Positions 46,941-57,032 of a stretch of DNA of 64,000 nucleotides are shown piece by piece. The DNA lies in assembly GCF_000828085.3 (NCBI RefSeq), contig NZ_JXCA02000022.1, forward strand, positions 215,254-279,253, read 5' to 3'. The first letter of the stretch is position 1, and each line of letters opens with the position of its first letter. The translations under genes were made by a program, and so were the position numbers. The notes under the pieces are model-generated. The model did not search any database, was not told the DNA's origin, and saw only the letters and a program-made list of their open reading frames with translations. Source of the DNA: Scytonema tolypothrichoides VB-61278. GTDB taxonomy: Bacteria; Cyanobacteriota; Cyanobacteriia; Cyanobacteriales; Nostocaceae.

Positions 46941-47438
46941 ATGAATAGTTCTAAATTAGCACTGTCTCTAAAACAAAATCAAAATAGCTTGGGGGATGGC
47001 TATCTTAAGTTTCGTCTAAATAGACATACATCTGCCACCCTACCCATGAGGCACACGCAAGAAGCGGTTGTTGTGCCACCTGAAACCATCTCATCGATGC
47101 CAAATATGCCTGCTTGTATCATAGGATTGATAAACTGGCGCAGTCGCATAGTCTGGGTGATCGATTTGCCAAGGATGTTCAATCTTGAATATCTAGATAA
47201 TCGGCAACGGCAGTATAATGTGATAATTATCCGGGTAGATTCAGTCCTTTTAGGTTTAGTTGTACAAGAGATACAAGGTACAACTAAATTTTTGCCTGAT
47301 GAGATTCGCTCTCCCATGGGACAAGTTGCATCCAGTTTAACCCCCTATCTACGTGGTTGCGTTGTTCAACAAAAAGAAATATTGCTTGTTCTAGATGCAC
47401 AAGCGATTGTACAGTCTTCTATTCTCCGCAGTGATTAG
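46941..47438 (+). CDS. CheW-like adaptor (PixI/HmpC type)
   Basis: About 165 residues. CheW fold with [20 protein letters not shown], the standard hydrophobic core, and [20 protein letters not shown]. It couples receptors to CheA. ATG 46941 follows the CheY stop closely; a TTG overlapping that stop is an alternative. No catalytic residues are expected. Confidence 0.9.
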   Translation: MNSSKLALSLKQNQNSLGDGYLKFRLNRHTSATLPMRHTQEAVVVPPETISSMPNMPACIIGLINWRSRIVWVIDLPRMFNLEYLDNRQRQYNVIIIRVDSVLLGLVVQEIQGTTKFLPDEIRSPMGQVASSLTPYLRGCVVQQKEILLVLDAQAIVQSSILRSD

Positions 47439-47502
47439 GGTGTACTTCAAAGAAAACACTGATTTTTCCTATGTTCATTCACCACCTCAGGAGAATATCT
47501 TT

Positions 47503-50346
47503 ATGTTTAATAAAACTGATGCAGCTAAGAATATTGATAGTCAAAATGAAATATCTGTTTCTGACTCGGAAGATTTCACTATGGAGAGTAATGGGATAAA
47601 ACGACCTAATGAGGCAAATACTGAAATACGTCGTAAATATACACCAAATCGTGCATCTTTAACTTTGAAGCGGTTAAGTTTAGGTACCAAAGCAACATTA
47701 GTGGCGATCGCTATTGGAACCCTTCCAGTCTTAGCAATTGGAGTTCTTGCCTACTTAGTTGCCAGTAATTCCTTAAGCAATAAAATTTCTCAAATTCAAC
47801 AAGCAGAAGCCAAGGATCTGGCAGACAAAGTCAACCGTTTCATGATAGAACGGTATAACAATATTCAACTTATATCTAGTTTACCAATATTTACAAATTC
47901 TAATTTTAGCAATACTTTTTCTCAAAAAGAAAAACAAGAATTGCTGGATAAGTTTGTAGATACTCACAAAGTAGATACTTACAAAGTCTATGACAGCATT
48001 GCTGTACTGAATTTAAATGGTGATGTGATTGCACAATCTCAGGGAGATTCAATTCCCAATCAAAGTAACAGTCCAGACTTTCAAAAAGTACGTCAAAACA
48101 ACGCTTTTTCCATCAGTCAACCAGAAGTCACAAAAAATACAGGTAATTTAAGCGTCATCATCGCAGCACCAGTAAAACGTAACGCTGGAGAAACTATCGC
48201 GGTCGTCAGAGCTAGAATAGCCGTGAAAGCTCTAGATAATGTCATCAAAAACTCTGTAGAATCAGGACGTAAATACTATGTGACTGATGGTTCTGAAAAA
48301 CTCTTCTTGGCAACGGATAAGAAAGATCTAACTAGAAGTGCCATAGCAACCTTTCCTACATTAGCACAACGGCAAGCACAAAAAAAAGACGATACTTTTA
48401 TCACTGTTAATCAAACTGATAACCAACAGCAACTTGTCAGCTACTCATCCAGAACGCGAGATGGATTGCCCAATTTGAAGTGGCGATTTATTTTAGCGAC
48501 AGATACAGCAACTGCATTTGAGCCTCAAAGACAATTATTACTAACAGTTGCAATCGGGACAGGATTAACAGCATTAATTGTCGCATTGATTGCCGTGTGG
48601 TTAGCGAAACGAACCACAGAACCAATTGCAAAAGCAACCGCAGCCGTGGCAAAACTTGGGTTAGGAGAACTTAATACCCGTTTGGAGGTGAAATCAGAAG
48701 ACGAGATTGGCATTTTGAGTCATAACATCAACCAAATGGCGTCCCAACTCCAAACGTTAATGAAAGACCAAGAACTTGATACTGAAAGGGCAAAGTTACT
48801 TACAGATATTACCCTGCGTACTCGTAGAAGCCTAAAAGTTGAGGACATTTACAAAACAGCTGTCAGAGAAGTTCGTCAAGCAATCAAGACAGACAGGGTT
48901 GTCATCTATAAATTCAATTTAGAAACCTTGGATGGAAATGTCGTCGCTGAATCAGTCACGGCTGGTTTACCAAGAATGTTGGGCGTGCACATCGACGATC
49001 CCTGTTTTCGAGAACGTCATGCAGACAGTTATAAAGATGGTCGAGTGCGGGCAATATTCAACATCTATCAAGATGCGAGTCTGAGCAATGCAGCTTGTTA
49101 CATCAAAATGTTGGAGAAATTTGCAGTTAAGGCAAATTTGGTAGCACCAATTATTATTGCAGGGCAATTGGTAGGCTTGATGATTGCTCATCATTGCGAC
49201 AGTCCCCGGAATTGGCAACAAACTGAGATAGATTTGTTTAGACAACTCGCCACTCAAGTTGGCTATGCTTTAGAGCAAGCACAACTTCTTGAAGAGGTGG
49301 AAAAAGCACGGCAAATAGCAGAAAGAGTATCAGAAGACGAACGCCAACAAAAAGAAACCCTGCAAATGCAACTTTTGGAACTGCTTAGTGAAGTAGAAGG
49401 TGCAGCCAGTGGTGACTTGACGGTGCGTGCTGAAGTGACGCCGGGAGAAATTGGCACAGTTGCTGACTTTTTTAACTCCATCGTTGAAAGTTTGCGCTTA
49501 ATTGTCACATCTGTTCAACAAACCGCTACCCAGGTAAATCAGGCGATCTGGACAAACTCTGGAGCAATCGGTCAACTGGCAGAGGAAGCACTGATTCAAG
49601 CAGAAGAAATCAACCGCACACTCGATGCAGTTGATCACATGAGCCAATCGATTCAACAAGTGGCATATAGCGCCGAACAAGCAGCAACAATAGCCAATAG
49701 CGCCGCCCAAACTGCCAAAAAAAGTGGCATAGCAATGGATATGACAGTGCAAAACATTTTGTATTTGCGTGAAACAGTTGGCGAAACCGCCAAGAAAGTC
49801 AAGCGCCTGGGAGAATCAACGCAACAAATCTCGCGTGTGGTGGCATTAATTAATCAGATTTCCATGCAAACCAACTTGCTCGCCATCAACGCTGGAATTG
49901 AAGCCGCACGTGCAGGAGAGGAAGGTCAAGGTTTTGCGGTTGTGGCAGAGGAAGTCGGGGAATTAGCTGCCCGCAGTGCCGCCGCCACCACAGAAATTGA
50001 ACAAATAGTCGAGAATATCCAACGCGAAACAACCTCAGTTGTGCAAGCGATGGAGATGGGAACCACCACTGTTGTCGAAGGCACACGCATTGTCGAAGAT
50101 GCCAAGCAAAATCTGGCTCAGATTTTGGAGATTTCACATCAGATAGACACGCTCGTGCAGTCGATTTCCCTCGCCACAGCATCACAGGCGCAAACTTCGC
50201 AAACAGTCAGCCAATTGATGAAAGATATTGCTGCTAGCTCACAGCGCACGAGCGATTCTTCTATTCGGGTTTCCCAATCTTTGCACGAAACTGTGGAGAT
50301 TTCTCAGCAATTGCAGGCGAGTGTTGGTACTTTCAAGGTGAATTAG
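47503..50346 (+). CDS. Methyl-accepting chemotaxis protein with cache, HAMP and cyanobacteriochrome-like GAF
   Basis: A 947-residue receptor (PixJ/HmpD type). After a charged N-terminus: TM1 about 65-90, extracytoplasmic cache-like sensor 95-340, TM2 about 347-368, HAMP 370-420, GAF about 436-596, a second HAMP-like segment ([14 protein letters not shown]), then MCP signalling helices with the tip [20 protein letters not shown]. The GAF has DPCF (Cys501) and ACYIKML (Cys532), the positions of the two cysteines of DXCF cyanobacteriochromes. ATG 47503 has AGGAG nine bases upstream; the frame is open 36 codons earlier, inside cheW. The last 813 bases appear identical to the second MCP. Confidence 0.92.
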   Translation: MFNKTDAAKNIDSQNEISVSDSEDFTMESNGIKRPNEANTEIRRKYTPNRASLTLKRLSLGTKATLVAIAIGTLPVLAIGVLAYLVASNSLSNKISQIQQAEAKDLADKVNRFMIERYNNIQLISSLPIFTNSNFSNTFSQKEKQELLDKFVDTHKVDTYKVYDSIAVLNLNGDVIAQSQGDSIPNQSNSPDFQKVRQNNAFSISQPEVTKNTGNLSVIIAAPVKRNAGETIAVVRARIAVKALDNVIKNSVESGRKYYVTDGSEKLFLATDKKDLTRSAIATFPTLAQRQAQKKDDTFITVNQTDNQQQLVSYSSRTRDGLPNLKWRFILATDTATAFEPQRQLLLTVAIGTGLTALIVALIAVWLAKRTTEPIAKATAAVAKLGLGELNTRLEVKSEDEIGILSHNINQMASQLQTLMKDQELDTERAKLLTDITLRTRRSLKVEDIYKTAVREVRQAIKTDRVVIYKFNLETLDGNVVAESVTAGLPRMLGVHIDDPCFRERHADSYKDGRVRAIFNIYQDASLSNAACYIKMLEKFAVKANLVAPIIIAGQLVGLMIAHHCDSPRNWQQTEIDLFRQLATQVGYALEQAQLLEEVEKARQIAERVSEDERQQKETLQMQLLELLSEVEGAASGDLTVRAEVTPGEIGTVADFFNSIVESLRLIVTSVQQTATQVNQAIWTNSGAIGQLAEEALIQAEEINRTLDAVDHMSQSIQQVAYSAEQAATIANSAAQTAKKSGIAMDMTVQNILYLRETVGETAKKVKRLGESTQQISRVVALINQISMQTNLLAINAGIEAARAGEEGQGFAVVAEEVGELAARSAAATTEIEQIVENIQRETTSVVQAMEMGTTTVVEGTRIVEDAKQNLAQILEISHQIDTLVQSISLATASQAQTSQTVSQLMKDIAASSQRTSDSSIRVSQSLHETVEISQQLQASVGTFKVN
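49531..50343 (+). repeat. 813-bp direct repeat: MCP signalling module, copy 1
   Basis: Matches 59547-60359 without a gap. I compared the lines by eye and saw no difference. Starts at CAGGTAAATCAGGCGATCTG and stops at the last codons of both genes. Confidence 0.9.
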
Positions 50347-50733
50347 TCATCAGTTTTTTATCTTACCCTAGGGAAAGACGCCCTGCACAACCAGCACCAG
50401 GGTGGGGCAGCGCTTTTTGGAAGGTAACCTGAAGATAGGCGACTGTCGTACATAGTTTCACAACTTGAGCAACTGCCGTGGCGTCTATGTCATTTGTATC
50501 TAACTGGTGATCTAATGACTAATGAACGGCAGGTGCTCATGGGGAGCCAGTGCGTTGCGGGGGTTACCCCGACGGTGCGACCTGGCGTGGAAACCCCCAA
50601 GACCGCACTGCCTCCTAATGACCCTTACGGGTATGCCTGCCTTCGCCCAGAGGGCTAACGCCAGTTCCCTGGGCGTGGGAGACCTGCCTGCAGGACTGGA
50701 CTCACTAATGACTAATGACTGATAGCAAATATT
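50347..50733. repeat. MCP-CheA spacer with 92-bp palindromic repeat (copy B)
   Basis: The 92-bp copy is 50525-50616. It is followed by more repeat DNA (GCCTGCCTTCGCCC, GACCTGCCTGCAGGACTGG) and by ACTAATGACTAATGACTGAT just before the cheA start. It separates cheA from the upper operon. Confidence 0.85.
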
Positions 50734-53700
50734 ATGTCACAAGACAAAGAATTAGAAATCCAGATGCAGTTTCTGGAGGAAGCGACTGATTACCTCAATA
50801 CCCTGGAAGGGGTATTGCTGGAACTCAATACCAACAGTCGTATCTCTCTAGAAAAAATCAATGCCGCACTTCGAGCTGCCCACTCAATTAAAGGTGGCGC
50901 AGGCATGATGGGATTTCGTGCCCTGAGTGATTTGGCTCACCGTCTGGAAGATTGCTTTAAAGTTTTAAAAACTAGAAAAAACTCTTTAGAAATTAACACG
51001 GAGTTGCAAAGTTTATTGCTATCTGGAGTAGATTGGCTACGTCAGATAGTGGAATTATTATCAGAAGGCAATGCTATAGATGAGCAGTGGTTATCGACTT
51101 TCTGTTATCCAGTTTTTGAAGAACTGCATGCGCGTTTGGGTGATCCAACCCCAGAGGATGCAGCAACTATGCTGTCTCCAGAGGATGGGCAAGACATCAT
51201 TCCTTTACTGTTTGAAACAGAGGTAGAAGGATGTTTGCAACGCTTAGAATCCGTGTTGGCAGATAGCGAACAGCCCTGTTTAAAAGAAGAAGTTGCGATT
51301 ATGGCAGCTGAGTTAGGTGGTTTGGGTGAAATGCTGCAATTACCAGCTTTTACTCAACTTTGCGAATCAGTGGCAAACCACTTAGAAGCCGCGGCTTCTT
51401 CTGAGATTGAAACTGTTGCGCGTGTTGCATTGGAAGCATGGCGGCGATCGCAAGCGTTGGTGATGACAAATCAACTAGAGACCTTACCAACAGAAATTCA
51501 GCTAGAGGATTTGGCGCCTCTTGCCCCTGCATATACTCAAACAGAACTGCGACAAGTAGAAGTAGCACTACCCCTCTCTCCAGAAACAGAAGTTGCCGAA
51601 ACAGACATTCTGCAACCAGAAGAAACACAAGAAACTTGGTTGGATCGTGAAATCATTAGAGCTGATTTTGAAGCTTTAGAGGCAGCTTTTGCGGATGAGA
51701 GTAACACTCAGGTTCAAGTGCCACCAAATCCAGTCGTTTCTCAAGAAATTCCGACAACAAACTATAAATTTGTTGAACACAAAGCCGAACAAACTGTTAG
51801 TAACAACAATAAGAGTGAACCTCAGGAAAATACTGTTCGAGTTCCTAGCAAGCAACTTGAGCAAATTAATGATTTGTTCGGGGAACTGATTATTCAGCGC
51901 AACGGATTGAATCTACAACTTGAGAGGTTACGCAAACTGATTCGTAATTTGAACCAGCGAGTGCAAATTCTCGGCAGAGAAAATCAGCAATTACGTACAG
52001 CTTACGACAGGATAGCAACTCAGAGTGTGCTGTCATCTAGTGTTCCATTCCTGGCATTGCCCTCACGTCAAAACGTGGAGGATTTCATCGGGTTTGGCGA
52101 TGAGAACCAGACACAAAGCAGGTTTGATTCTTTAGAAATGGATAGCTATAACGAATTAAACTTGCTTTCTCAGGAAGTGATGGAAACTATCGTTCAGGTA
52201 CAAGAAGTCACCAGTGACATTCAACTCAGTGTTGACGATACAGATTTATTTGCTCGCAAACTCACCAAAACATCCAAGCAGTTGCAAAGAAAGCTGACTC
52301 AAGTACGGATGCGTCCGCTATCTGACATTGTTGATCGCTTTCCTAGGGCTTTACGCGACCTATGTGTAGAGTATGGCAAAAACGTCCAACTGAAAATTGA
52401 GGGTGCTGGTGTCTTAATTGAACGTAACATCTTGGAGGCCTTAAATGAGCCTTTGATGCATATGTTGCGAAATGCCTTCGATCATGGTATAGAAGACCCA
52501 GCAACACGCCGCGCCTGTGGTAAGTCAGAACAAGGATTAATTGAGATTAAAGGCACGCATCAAGACAATCGCACAATCATTACTCTTAAAGATGATGGAC
52601 GTGGAATTCCACTAGACAAAATCCGTGCTCGTGCTATAGCTATGGGGTTAGAACCTAGTCTTATAGCCCAAGCTACTGATGAAGAACTGCTATCGCTCAT
52701 TTTTGAACCAGGATTTAGCACCTCTGACCAAGTCACAGCTTTGTCCGGTCGAGGTGTCGGTATGGATGTGGTTCGCAGTAACCTCAAACAAGTACGAGGG
52801 GATGTCAAAGTTGATACTGTAGCAGGAAGGGGAACAACTTATACGATATCAGTGCCGTTTACACTGTCAGTCGCAAGAGTCCTACTGATAGAAAGCAACC
52901 GAATGCTTTTAGCATTTCCCACAGATGCGGTTTCAGAAATATTCTTGCTGAATCACGAGCAAGTGTTCACAATGGCAACCAGCGAAGTCCTTAATTGGCA
53001 AGGAAACATGTTACCGTTGATTCGTCTCGGTCGGCATTTAGAGTTTAATTGCCCCCGCTACGACAACCCGAACCTAGAAACTCCCCCTGCAATTAACGCC
53101 TCTAGCATACTCATTGTCAATCAAGGCAATCAGCTAGTGGCGGTACAAGTAGATCGTTGTTGGGGTGAGCAAGAAGTTGCTATCCGTCGAGTTGAAGGAA
53201 ATATACCTTTACCCAGTGGCTTCAGCAACTGTACTATTCTGGGTGATGGTCGGGTAGTCCCACTGGTCAATACCAACGAGTTATTTTATTGGATTGTTAC
53301 CAATGAACGCATCCCTAGAACGAATCAATTACCATCGCCAAGGTTAAAGACCGCTTTCCTGACGCCAGCCGACGACCAATCACTGCTGCCAAGTAATCAA
53401 AAAGGTACGGTTTTAATTGTAGATGACTCAATTAATGTCCGGCGTTTCTTAGCCCTCACTCTAGAGAAAGGAGGGTATCAAGTAGAACAAGCGAAAGATG
53501 GTCAAGATGCGCTCGAAAAACTTCAGGGTGGTTTGAGAGTTCAGGCTGTTATTTGTGATATTGAAATGCCTCGTGTTGATGGTTATGGCTTTTTAGGTCG
53601 TATCAAATCAAATACTGACTTTAGAGATATACCAGTCGCTATGCTAACCTCTCGCAGTAGTGATAAACATCGTCAATTGGCAATGCAATTAGGTGCTACT

Positions 53701-53793
53701 GCCTACTTCTCTAAACCTTACAATGAGCAAGAATTACTGAAAACTTTGGATGAAATCATTTTTCCTCTGGCAGGAGCTTCTAACGCGACTTAG
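50734..53793 (+). CDS. Hybrid CheA histidine kinase (PixL/HmpE type)
   Basis: A 1019-residue kinase. Hpt domain with phospho-acceptor His50 in RAAHSIKGGAGMMG; a degenerate Hpt-like region around 150-250; acidic/Gln linker; dimerisation helices (about 370-540); ATPase domain with LMHMLRNAFDHGIEDP, DDGRGIP, and GRGVGMDVVRSNL; CheW domain (about 700-860); C-terminal receiver with phospho-acceptor Asp942 in AVICDIEMPRVDG and Lys in FSKPYN. It links MCP signals to CheY-type regulators. No ribosome site is evident at the ATG, and a repeat-filled spacer precedes it. Confidence 0.95.
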   Translation: MSQDKELEIQMQFLEEATDYLNTLEGVLLELNTNSRISLEKINAALRAAHSIKGGAGMMGFRALSDLAHRLEDCFKVLKTRKNSLEINTELQSLLLSGVDWLRQIVELLSEGNAIDEQWLSTFCYPVFEELHARLGDPTPEDAATMLSPEDGQDIIPLLFETEVEGCLQRLESVLADSEQPCLKEEVAIMAAELGGLGEMLQLPAFTQLCESVANHLEAAASSEIETVARVALEAWRRSQALVMTNQLETLPTEIQLEDLAPLAPAYTQTELRQVEVALPLSPETEVAETDILQPEETQETWLDREIIRADFEALEAAFADESNTQVQVPPNPVVSQEIPTTNYKFVEHKAEQTVSNNNKSEPQENTVRVPSKQLEQINDLFGELIIQRNGLNLQLERLRKLIRNLNQRVQILGRENQQLRTAYDRIATQSVLSSSVPFLALPSRQNVEDFIGFGDENQTQSRFDSLEMDSYNELNLLSQEVMETIVQVQEVTSDIQLSVDDTDLFARKLTKTSKQLQRKLTQVRMRPLSDIVDRFPRALRDLCVEYGKNVQLKIEGAGVLIERNILEALNEPLMHMLRNAFDHGIEDPATRRACGKSEQGLIEIKGTHQDNRTIITLKDDGRGIPLDKIRARAIAMGLEPSLIAQATDEELLSLIFEPGFSTSDQVTALSGRGVGMDVVRSNLKQVRGDVKVDTVAGRGTTYTISVPFTLSVARVLLIESNRMLLAFPTDAVSEIFLLNHEQVFTMATSEVLNWQGNMLPLIRLGRHLEFNCPRYDNPNLETPPAINASSILIVNQGNQLVAVQVDRCWGEQEVAIRRVEGNIPLPSGFSNCTILGDGRVVPLVNTNELFYWIVTNERIPRTNQLPSPRLKTAFLTPADDQSLLPSNQKGTVLIVDDSINVRRFLALTLEKGGYQVEQAKDGQDALEKLQGGLRVQAVICDIEMPRVDGYGFLGRIKSNTDFRDIPVAMLTSRSSDKHRQLAMQLGATAYFSKPYNEQELLKTLDEIIFPLAGASNAT

Positions 53794-53958
53794 ACAAAAA
53801 ACACCCAGAAAAAAGGCTAAAATCTATATACAGAGAGACTTTGACATCGTTTTACTTGGTTTGTTGATATATCTGGGTTTGAGCCATGTTTGAGCATTTG
53901 ATGTATTTCCCTTACCCTACATGGGTTTGAGGCTTGTTTTATCCTCAAAAATGTTTAA

Positions 53959-54271
53959 TATCAAGTCCGCTTAATTACTTATAATTCCTGCTTTACCTCA
54001 CCCCAACCCTCTCCTTATAAAGGAGAGCCAGTGCGTTGCCAAGAGTTGTTTGAGCGGAGGTTTCCTCCGTAAGCGCAAGCGCACGCCAAGGGCGTTCACG
54101 CAGTGTGTCCCCTTGGGACTTACGCGCAGCGTCTGGTGGAGGAGACTCAAAGCTATGCCCTACGGGCACGCTACGCGAACGGAGGGTTCCCTCCGAGGGT
54201 GCCATCTGGCGTGAGGGTGCCGTAGGCGGGTGAGGTTCCTCGTTTTTATAAGTGTTTATCCGGACATGATA
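53959..54271. mobile_element. MITE related to the IS630-type element
   Basis: 313-bp non-autonomous element. Left end TATCAAGTCCGC to TTACTTATAA (53959-53984) is an imperfect inverse of the right end TTATAAGTGTTT to CCGGACATGATA (54246-54271). The right end differs from the IS630-type end at 529-554 by two bases. Both ends finish in TA. The interior is not transposase but GC-rich palindromic repeat DNA (GCCAGTGCGTTGCC, GGAGGTTTCCTCCG), so one repeat type sits inside another. Confidence 0.7.
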
Positions 54272-55158
54272 TAAGTCCCACTAACTAGAGAATCATGCTG
54301 AAAGTTATAAATTAAGCTTGTCAAGAGTTCACACGAGACAGTGCGTTGCTAGCAGTTTGTTGGCAGGGGAGCTACTACCAAGAAACTCCTCTGCTGATAT
54401 GTAGCAAGTGGCGTATCAAGCTTAGCAGGTGAGTGCGAGGTTCCATTGATATTGGGGCAACGGTTCCTAACCTCTAATATAGCGTTTATGGAGTTGCATG
54501 CAATACATAGCTCCCCGTGAAAGTGCATGCACTTTCACATTATTATGCGTGGTGGTGTATGTGATTTAAATGAGAACCGCTATATCTCGTGCGACTTTTC
54601 CCTCCAGTAAGAATGACACATTAGAACGCAATTTACTATAAAATTTTTTTGATTTTGGCAGTCGAACAAGCGGATTTTTTTTTGCCACTATAACTGAAAG
54701 ACATGTTTAGTAAGGACTTTGGCAGCTAGTATCGTTCAGCTTTCTTGTAGAGTGAGGCTCTCTCTATCTAAAGGCTGATGGCATTTTTTGATACCAAAAG
54801 ATATAAAACTAGAATGTGACATAAGCAGCAAATATTCAGCAAATATACAGAGCAAGCTTTCAAATGATAAATCTGTGTTGTGGCACTCCAGAACACGGAG
54901 GTTTGCACTGGTATAGTGTTGTGACCTTTTTGCAACACTTTTTTCAAACTCACGCCCGTAATTGGATGTGAAGTTATAGAGTTGGCATTGGTTGTATACT
55001 CAGTGTCACAATTGACGGCAGTTAAATTTATTTAATTAGCACCCATTGACTGAAGAGGAGTGTAGATGGCAATTGATTTAAGAATTATACAAAATAGATG
55101 AAATCATGACTATACAGTTAGTATGTGCTAGATTGTATACCATTTTTGGAAAAACAAA
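54272..55158. repeat. Repeat-rich gap between cheA and a small membrane protein
   Basis: Includes a GC-rich repeat (about 54340-54440), a perfect 22-bp palindrome at 54517-54538, and a possible mini element bounded by TATAGCG (54478) and CGCTATA (to 54584). No gene supported; the 61-codon minus frame near 54.8 kb is unconvincing. Confidence 0.55.
54517..54538. repeat. Perfect 22-bp palindrome
   Basis: GTGAAAGTGCA and its exact inverse with no loop. It lies within the 107-bp TATAGCG/CGCTATA-bounded segment. Could be an operator or the centre of a small MITE. Confidence 0.8.
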
Positions 55159-55515
55159 ATGAATTTGTTCGTCTTGAAAATCCTAGCAATTATATTTTTA
55201 ATTTTAGGAGAAATATTGACAATTTATGCTGAAATGTTGGCAGCTAGACATTTCTCAATTAATTCCAATTTTTTGGGAATATTTTTCAAAGCTTTTTTAA
55301 CAGTTACCTTAGCAGGATTATTTGTAATTTCCGGGTATATGCTTGGATTCAAGGCTTTCAAAAATATTTGGTTGATAACTGCTTTTTCTATAACTTCCAT
55401 TTTGTTAGTCGAGCCTATTCTCGCTTATATAATTTTCCGTCAAATACCAACTAAAGGAGCAACTGTTGGATTATTTTTAGGAACTTTAGGCATGCTAGCT
55501 ACAATTTTGGAATGA
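55159..55515 (+). CDS. Small four-helix membrane protein (DMT/EamA-like half)
   Basis: A 118-residue protein with four hydrophobic helices (LKILAIIFLILGEILTIYAE first; GATVGLFLGTLGMLATILE last). Its size and EPILAYIIFRQIPTKGA motif before the last helix recall small multidrug-resistance/EamA half-transporters, but the SMR Glu is not placed as in EmrE. Codon use is AT-rich. Tentative family. Confidence 0.65.
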   Translation: MNLFVLKILAIIFLILGEILTIYAEMLAARHFSINSNFLGIFFKAFLTVTLAGLFVISGYMLGFKAFKNIWLITAFSITSILLVEPILAYIIFRQIPTKGATVGLFLGTLGMLATILE

Positions 55516-55668
55516 TAATTTATTCACAATTAAGCTATTTTATGAAGTACACACTCTATTCGATAAACTGACTAGTAAATATAGAATAGTGAATAAATTT
55601 AACGCTGTGATAGTGATGGCAAAATTGGTCGATTTATTGACCTTAAGTAGCGGGATATCAAATCTATT

Positions 55669-55824
55669 TTACAACTGCACATCATAAAACTGAGAAAACT
55701 CTACGATCTCAGGATGTTCCTTCAGCACGTTTGTGGAATCGAGAGCGACTACTGCAAACTTACGACCAGAGCTTGAATCCGTGTAAGCTGTTGCGCGTAT
55801 ATATTGGGCTTTTTTTCGTTACGG
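55669..55824 (-). pseudogene. Possible 3' gene fragment, unknown family
   Basis: Minus-strand frame reads YIRATAYTDSSSGRKFAVVA then LDSTNVLKEHPEIVEFSQFY and ends DVQL stop. It reads like real protein but has no start, and the upstream frame is closed. Probably a decayed gene end; family not recognised. Confidence 0.35.
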
Positions 55825-56012
55825 CAAGTCAAAACTCAAGCCGAAAATTTAGCTAGTGCTCGACTACATTTCCACAGCCTACAGGAGCCAGTGCGCCCTT
55901 GTGGAAATGCCCCTTACAAATAAGTATTCAATTTTAAGGCTTACAGCTTATTTATTTTTGTGAGCAGGAATTGGACTGACAATGCAAGCGATAGAGTTAT
56001 TGATGGAGCATA

Positions 56013-57032
56013 ATGATAGCAAAATTATTTGAAATTCAACAAACTCCTTTTCAAGCTAAACCTCCTCTGTATCTGAAAGCAGGGAAGAAGTTTTTCTCCC
56101 TTATAAAAGAGCCTGGAGAAACTGAATTTATTCATCAGATTGACTATATCCGTGTACCCGACAAAACCAATGAGTTTTTAATCTATCGCTCACTAAACGA
56201 CAGTGAAAAAAGACCTGAAATCATAGTACATACAAAGAGTACACTTGCTTCCCAGCATGATGACGCGTCTGAAATATTAGCAAAAAAGATTGGTTTTTGG
56301 AGTTACAAAGATATACTTTCTCCCGAAGCATTAGCTTCAGTTCAGTTACCTTCACCAGAAGTAGCGACCAAAGAACATATTCAAGAGATTCTCGGTTATG
56401 ACAAGGTTACCGAAGGTGATTCACTTCGCTTCTTTAATTATGTTGCCTCAACCTCTGTTGATATGCCAAACGAATTCTGGCCCGTAATGGTGCTATGGCT
56501 TTGCGATGAGATGAATCATCATGCTGGGTTCAAGACAGCATATCATAAACTGTTCGGCGTTGCTCCAGTCATGGAGACTGCACTTGCTGTGGAAGAGTCG
56601 GATTTTGGACAGTTTGACTCGATTATGAAAGAGCCTTTCAAGCTTCTTGTAGCCCTGACCTATGATGAAGCTTCTACTATCAATGGATATAAGCACGACT
56701 TAGCAGTCTATACAAAAATTGGTCAGCCCTTCACTAACTTTTTAAGAAGGGTGAATGCTGATGAGAGCTGGCACTTCTCGAAGTTTGCAAATTTGGCTGC
56801 AAAGTACTTCCCTGAAAGGATAGCTGAAGTCCCCAAGATTTTGGAGGAAGTAAAATCACTCGATGGAAGACCTTATAAGCGCACGTTTTTGTTTGATCAT
56901 GATCCATCTGTAGAAGCTCAATTCACAAAAGCAGCGCAAGATAAAGCTTGTGAGATTGTCTTGAAGGTCTTAACCAGGAAGATGGATTGGTGGAGGTCTC
57001 AACAAAATGGGTGCAGACTTAACAGCTATTGA
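56013..57032 (+). CDS. Ferritin-like non-haem di-iron protein, putative oxygenase
   Basis: A 339-residue helical protein. Two ExxH motifs, CDEMNHH (Glu166, His169) and ADESWHF (Glu251, His254), plus Glu219 in TYDEAST and a possible first ligand near Glu134, fit the four-carboxylate/two-histidine di-iron site of ferritin-like oxygenases and acyl-ACP desaturases. The N-terminal 100 residues are a separate mixed domain. No signal peptide. The partner or substrate is unknown; it is not next to fatty-acid or natural-product genes, but sits between two MCP loci. Confidence 0.7.
   Translation: MIAKLFEIQQTPFQAKPPLYLKAGKKFFSLIKEPGETEFIHQIDYIRVPDKTNEFLIYRSLNDSEKRPEIIVHTKSTLASQHDDASEILAKKIGFWSYKDILSPEALASVQLPSPEVATKEHIQEILGYDKVTEGDSLRFFNYVASTSVDMPNEFWPVMVLWLCDEMNHHAGFKTAYHKLFGVAPVMETALAVEESDFGQFDSIMKEPFKLLVALTYDEASTINGYKHDLAVYTKIGQPFTNFLRRVNADESWHFSKFANLAAKYFPERIAEVPKILEEVKSLDGRPYKRTFLFDHDPSVEAQFTKAAQDKACEIVLKVLTRKMDWWRSQQNGCRLNSY

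Noticed and set aside
49498-50185. Minus-strand frames repeated at 59.3-60.2 kb
   Set aside because: They are antisense to the MCP signalling domain and recur only because that DNA is duplicated.
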